This document shows positions 5,202 through 6,651 of a stretch of 6,651 bases of DNA, piece after piece; position 1 is the first letter of the stretch, and every line of letters begins with the position of its first letter. This DNA is from Fusobacteriaceae bacterium (lineage in GTDB: Bacteria; Fusobacteriota; Fusobacteriia; Fusobacteriales; Fusobacteriaceae). The DNA is taken from NCBI GenBank assembly GCA_030625925.1, contig DAOUPY010000089.1, positions 1-6,651 on the forward strand. Direction: 5' to 3'. Below the pieces are notes generated by a model. It worked only from the letters and a program-made list of their open reading frames with translations, searched no databases and was not told the origin of the DNA. A program made the position numbers and the translations under genes.

Positions 5202-6651
5202 TTGCTTATGAATAAAGAGCAAGAAAAAATAGCATATACAAAACCAAATGGACATATGCTTATAAAGGGAATAGCAGGAAGTGGAAAAACAACAGTAGGA
5301 ATATGCAGGATATCATATTTATTAAATAATTATTGTCATGATAAAGATGATAATATTTTATTTATAACATTTAACAAAACCTTGGTTAACTATGTATCTT
5401 ATTTTTATAATAAGGTTGATAATATAACTCAATATAATATGCATTCATTATTTGGATTCCCAAAAGACAGGGTAAAAATAACAACTGTTGATAGTTTGAT
5501 GTATGGATATTTTTTAGAATATCAAAAAAAAAATAAAGTAGATTTGAAACTCAATCCAACTAACCATAAAAAACACGGTATTTTAAATGAGCTGATAGTG
5601 AAATTAAAGAAAAAATATAGTGAAATTTCTATTTTTGAGGATGGGAATGCTGCTTTTTTATTGGAAGAAATAAATTGGATAAAAGCCTGCAACTACATAG
5701 ATGAAGCTGAATACCAGGAAGCCAGTAGGATAGGCAGTCTGAAATTAGGGGTGACAACTCAAAAATTACCTAAAAATTCCATGGCTAGAAAGGCAATATT
5801 TGAATTGATGGAACTCTATACGAAAGATCTTTTAAGAGAAAATACCATAGACTATAATGATATGAGATTGATAGCTCTGGAAGAGTTAGAGAATAAAACC
5901 AAGAAAAAATACACCCATATTTTGATAGATGAATGCCAGGACCTGTCCAAGGTGCAGCTGGAATTTATAAGAGGGTTATACTCCAATAAAAGTCACTCTA
6001 GTTTCACATTTCTATTTGACAGTGCCCAGAGTATATATTCCCACTCATGGTTAGGCATGGGAGGGGAACGGACATTTGCCAGTATCGGTTTTAATATGAT
6101 AGGGAAGAGTAAAACTCTCAGTAAAAATTTTAGAACGACAACCCAGATATCCAAGGCAGCCTACAGTCTTCTAAATAAAAATGAGATGATTATAGGAAAT
6201 TCCGACTATGTAAAACCATACCTTATTGATAGATATGGTAACTACCCAATATTTAAAGAATTTTTATCTGAAGGAGAACAGGCAGCCTATGTAAAAAAAT
6301 TATTGGATGGAAGACTTTCAAAAACCCTTAAGAGTGATATAGCTATTATTGGGAGAACTAAAAACCAATTATTAAACTTTAAACTTTTAATGGAAAAAAT
6401 GGGGGTAAAGACTACATTTATCGACCGTGGAAACGATGATTTTGATTCAAATGAGATAAAATTATTTACCATGCACTCTATAAAGGGTATTGAAACTAAG
6501 GTAATAATTATGATCTCTTTAAATGAAAAAATACTGCCATTTTATTCATCTAATATAGAGGAATTCAAGGAGTATGAAGAGATACAGGAACGTAAATTAA
6601 TGTATGTAGGGATGACCAGGGCTATTGAGGAGTTATACCTGCTATCCTCTG
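5202..6651 (+). CDS. UvrD/Rep-type superfamily I DNA helicase, 3' end cut by the window edge
   Basis: ATP-dependent DNA helicase of the UvrD/Rep/PcrA superfamily (COG0210-like); 483 codons are present with no stop before the edge. Motifs in order (from TTG 5202): Q-motif NKEQEKIAY (4-12), Walker A GIAGSGKT (23-30), ITFNK motif Ia, TTVDSL motif Ib, Walker B/DEXQD as DECQD (243-247), DSAQSIY (273-279) in the position of GDxxQSIY, NFR with the arginine finger at 311, TMHSIKG (423-429) motif V, and YVGMTRA (468-474) motif VI. All motor motifs are intact. Only about 112 residues separate NFR from motif V, against nearly 300 in UvrD, so a full 2B domain is missing and this is a compact form. The start may be TTG 5202 or ATG 5208, two residues apart. 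It is divergent from the EAL gene. Role is open: DNA repair, or a phage-defence or mobile-element helicase; downstream genes would decide. Confidence 0.88.
   Translation, partial: MLMNKEQEKIAYTKPNGHMLIKGIAGSGKTTVGICRISYLLNNYCHDKDDNILFITFNKTLVNYVSYFYNKVDNITQYNMHSLFGFPKDRVKITTVDSLMYGYFLEYQKKNKVDLKLNPTNHKKHGILNELIVKLKKKYSEISIFEDGNAAFLLEEINWIKACNYIDEAEYQEASRIGSLKLGVTTQKLPKNSMARKAIFELMELYTKDLLRENTIDYNDMRLIALEELENKTKKKYTHILIDECQDLSKVQLEFIRGLYSNKSHSSFTFLFDSAQSIYSHSWLGMGGERTFASIGFNMIGKSKTLSKNFRTTTQISKAAYSLLNKNEMIIGNSDYVKPYLIDRYGNYPIFKEFLSEGEQAAYVKKLLDGRLSKTLKSDIAIIGRTKNQLLNFKLLMEKMGVKTTFIDRGNDDFDSNEIKLFTMHSIKGIETKVIIMISLNEKILPFYSSNIEEFKEYEEIQERKLMYVGMTRAIEELYLLSS

Noticed and set aside
6287..6472. 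Minus-strand open frame of 61 codons
   Set aside because: Antisense to helicase motif V region, which is clearly coding on the plus strand.
1..6651. CRISPR array, tRNA, rRNA or insertion sequence
   Set aside because: No regularly spaced repeats, no tRNA cloverleaf or CCA-ended gene, and no transposase reading frame were found.
5202..6651. Helicase as GajB of a Gabija defence system
   Set aside because: Shares only general UvrD-type motifs; no GajA-like nuclease gene lies upstream, and the downstream side is not visible.

Overview
The window looks like a piece of chromosome from a low-GC, double-membraned anaerobe. The best guess is the phylum Fusobacteriota (an Ilyobacter/Propionigenium/Fusobacterium-like organism). 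The reasons are very AT-rich intergenic DNA, strong Gram-positive-style Shine-Dalgarno (SD) sequences (AAGGAGGTGAT-like), frequent TTG/GTG starts, and an outer-membrane beta-barrel protein in the same DNA. This assignment is inference; there is no rRNA or marker gene in the window.

Region by region. Positions 1-431 hold no convincing gene, only a short minus-strand open stretch, an 11-bp direct repeat, inverted repeats, and the terminator for the block to its right. Positions 432-3300 form a probable minus-strand operon read from right to left. It has an extended -10 promoter (about 3292-3300), a short-chain dehydrogenase/reductase, two abutting half-size CHR (chromate-transporter family) membrane proteins, a Tsx-like outer-membrane nucleoside-type channel, and a strong terminator at 388-421. 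In the 59-bp gap between dehydrogenase and transporter lie about 15 codons that look like the last strand of a lost outer-membrane protein. Positions 3301-5044 hold a single-gene minus-strand unit with its own near-consensus promoter and terminator. It encodes a membrane-anchored EAL protein with a degenerate GGDEF domain, a likely cyclic-di-GMP phosphodiesterase. Positions 5045-6651 carry a divergent plus-strand promoter, a perfect small palindrome near the expected transcription start, and a UvrD/Rep-type superfamily I helicase that runs off the right edge.

How the genes fit together. The CHR pair and the Tsx-like porin would place an inner-membrane transporter and an outer-membrane channel in one transcript, which suggests a shared small anionic or nucleoside-like substrate; this is inference. 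The EAL protein is an independent signalling gene. The helicase cannot be placed in a pathway because its downstream neighbours are outside the window. I did not find a clear new multi-gene system. The most unusual points are the outer-membrane protein remnant, the transporter-plus-porin operon, the compact helicase with a candidate operator, and the catalytic/degenerate split in the EAL protein.
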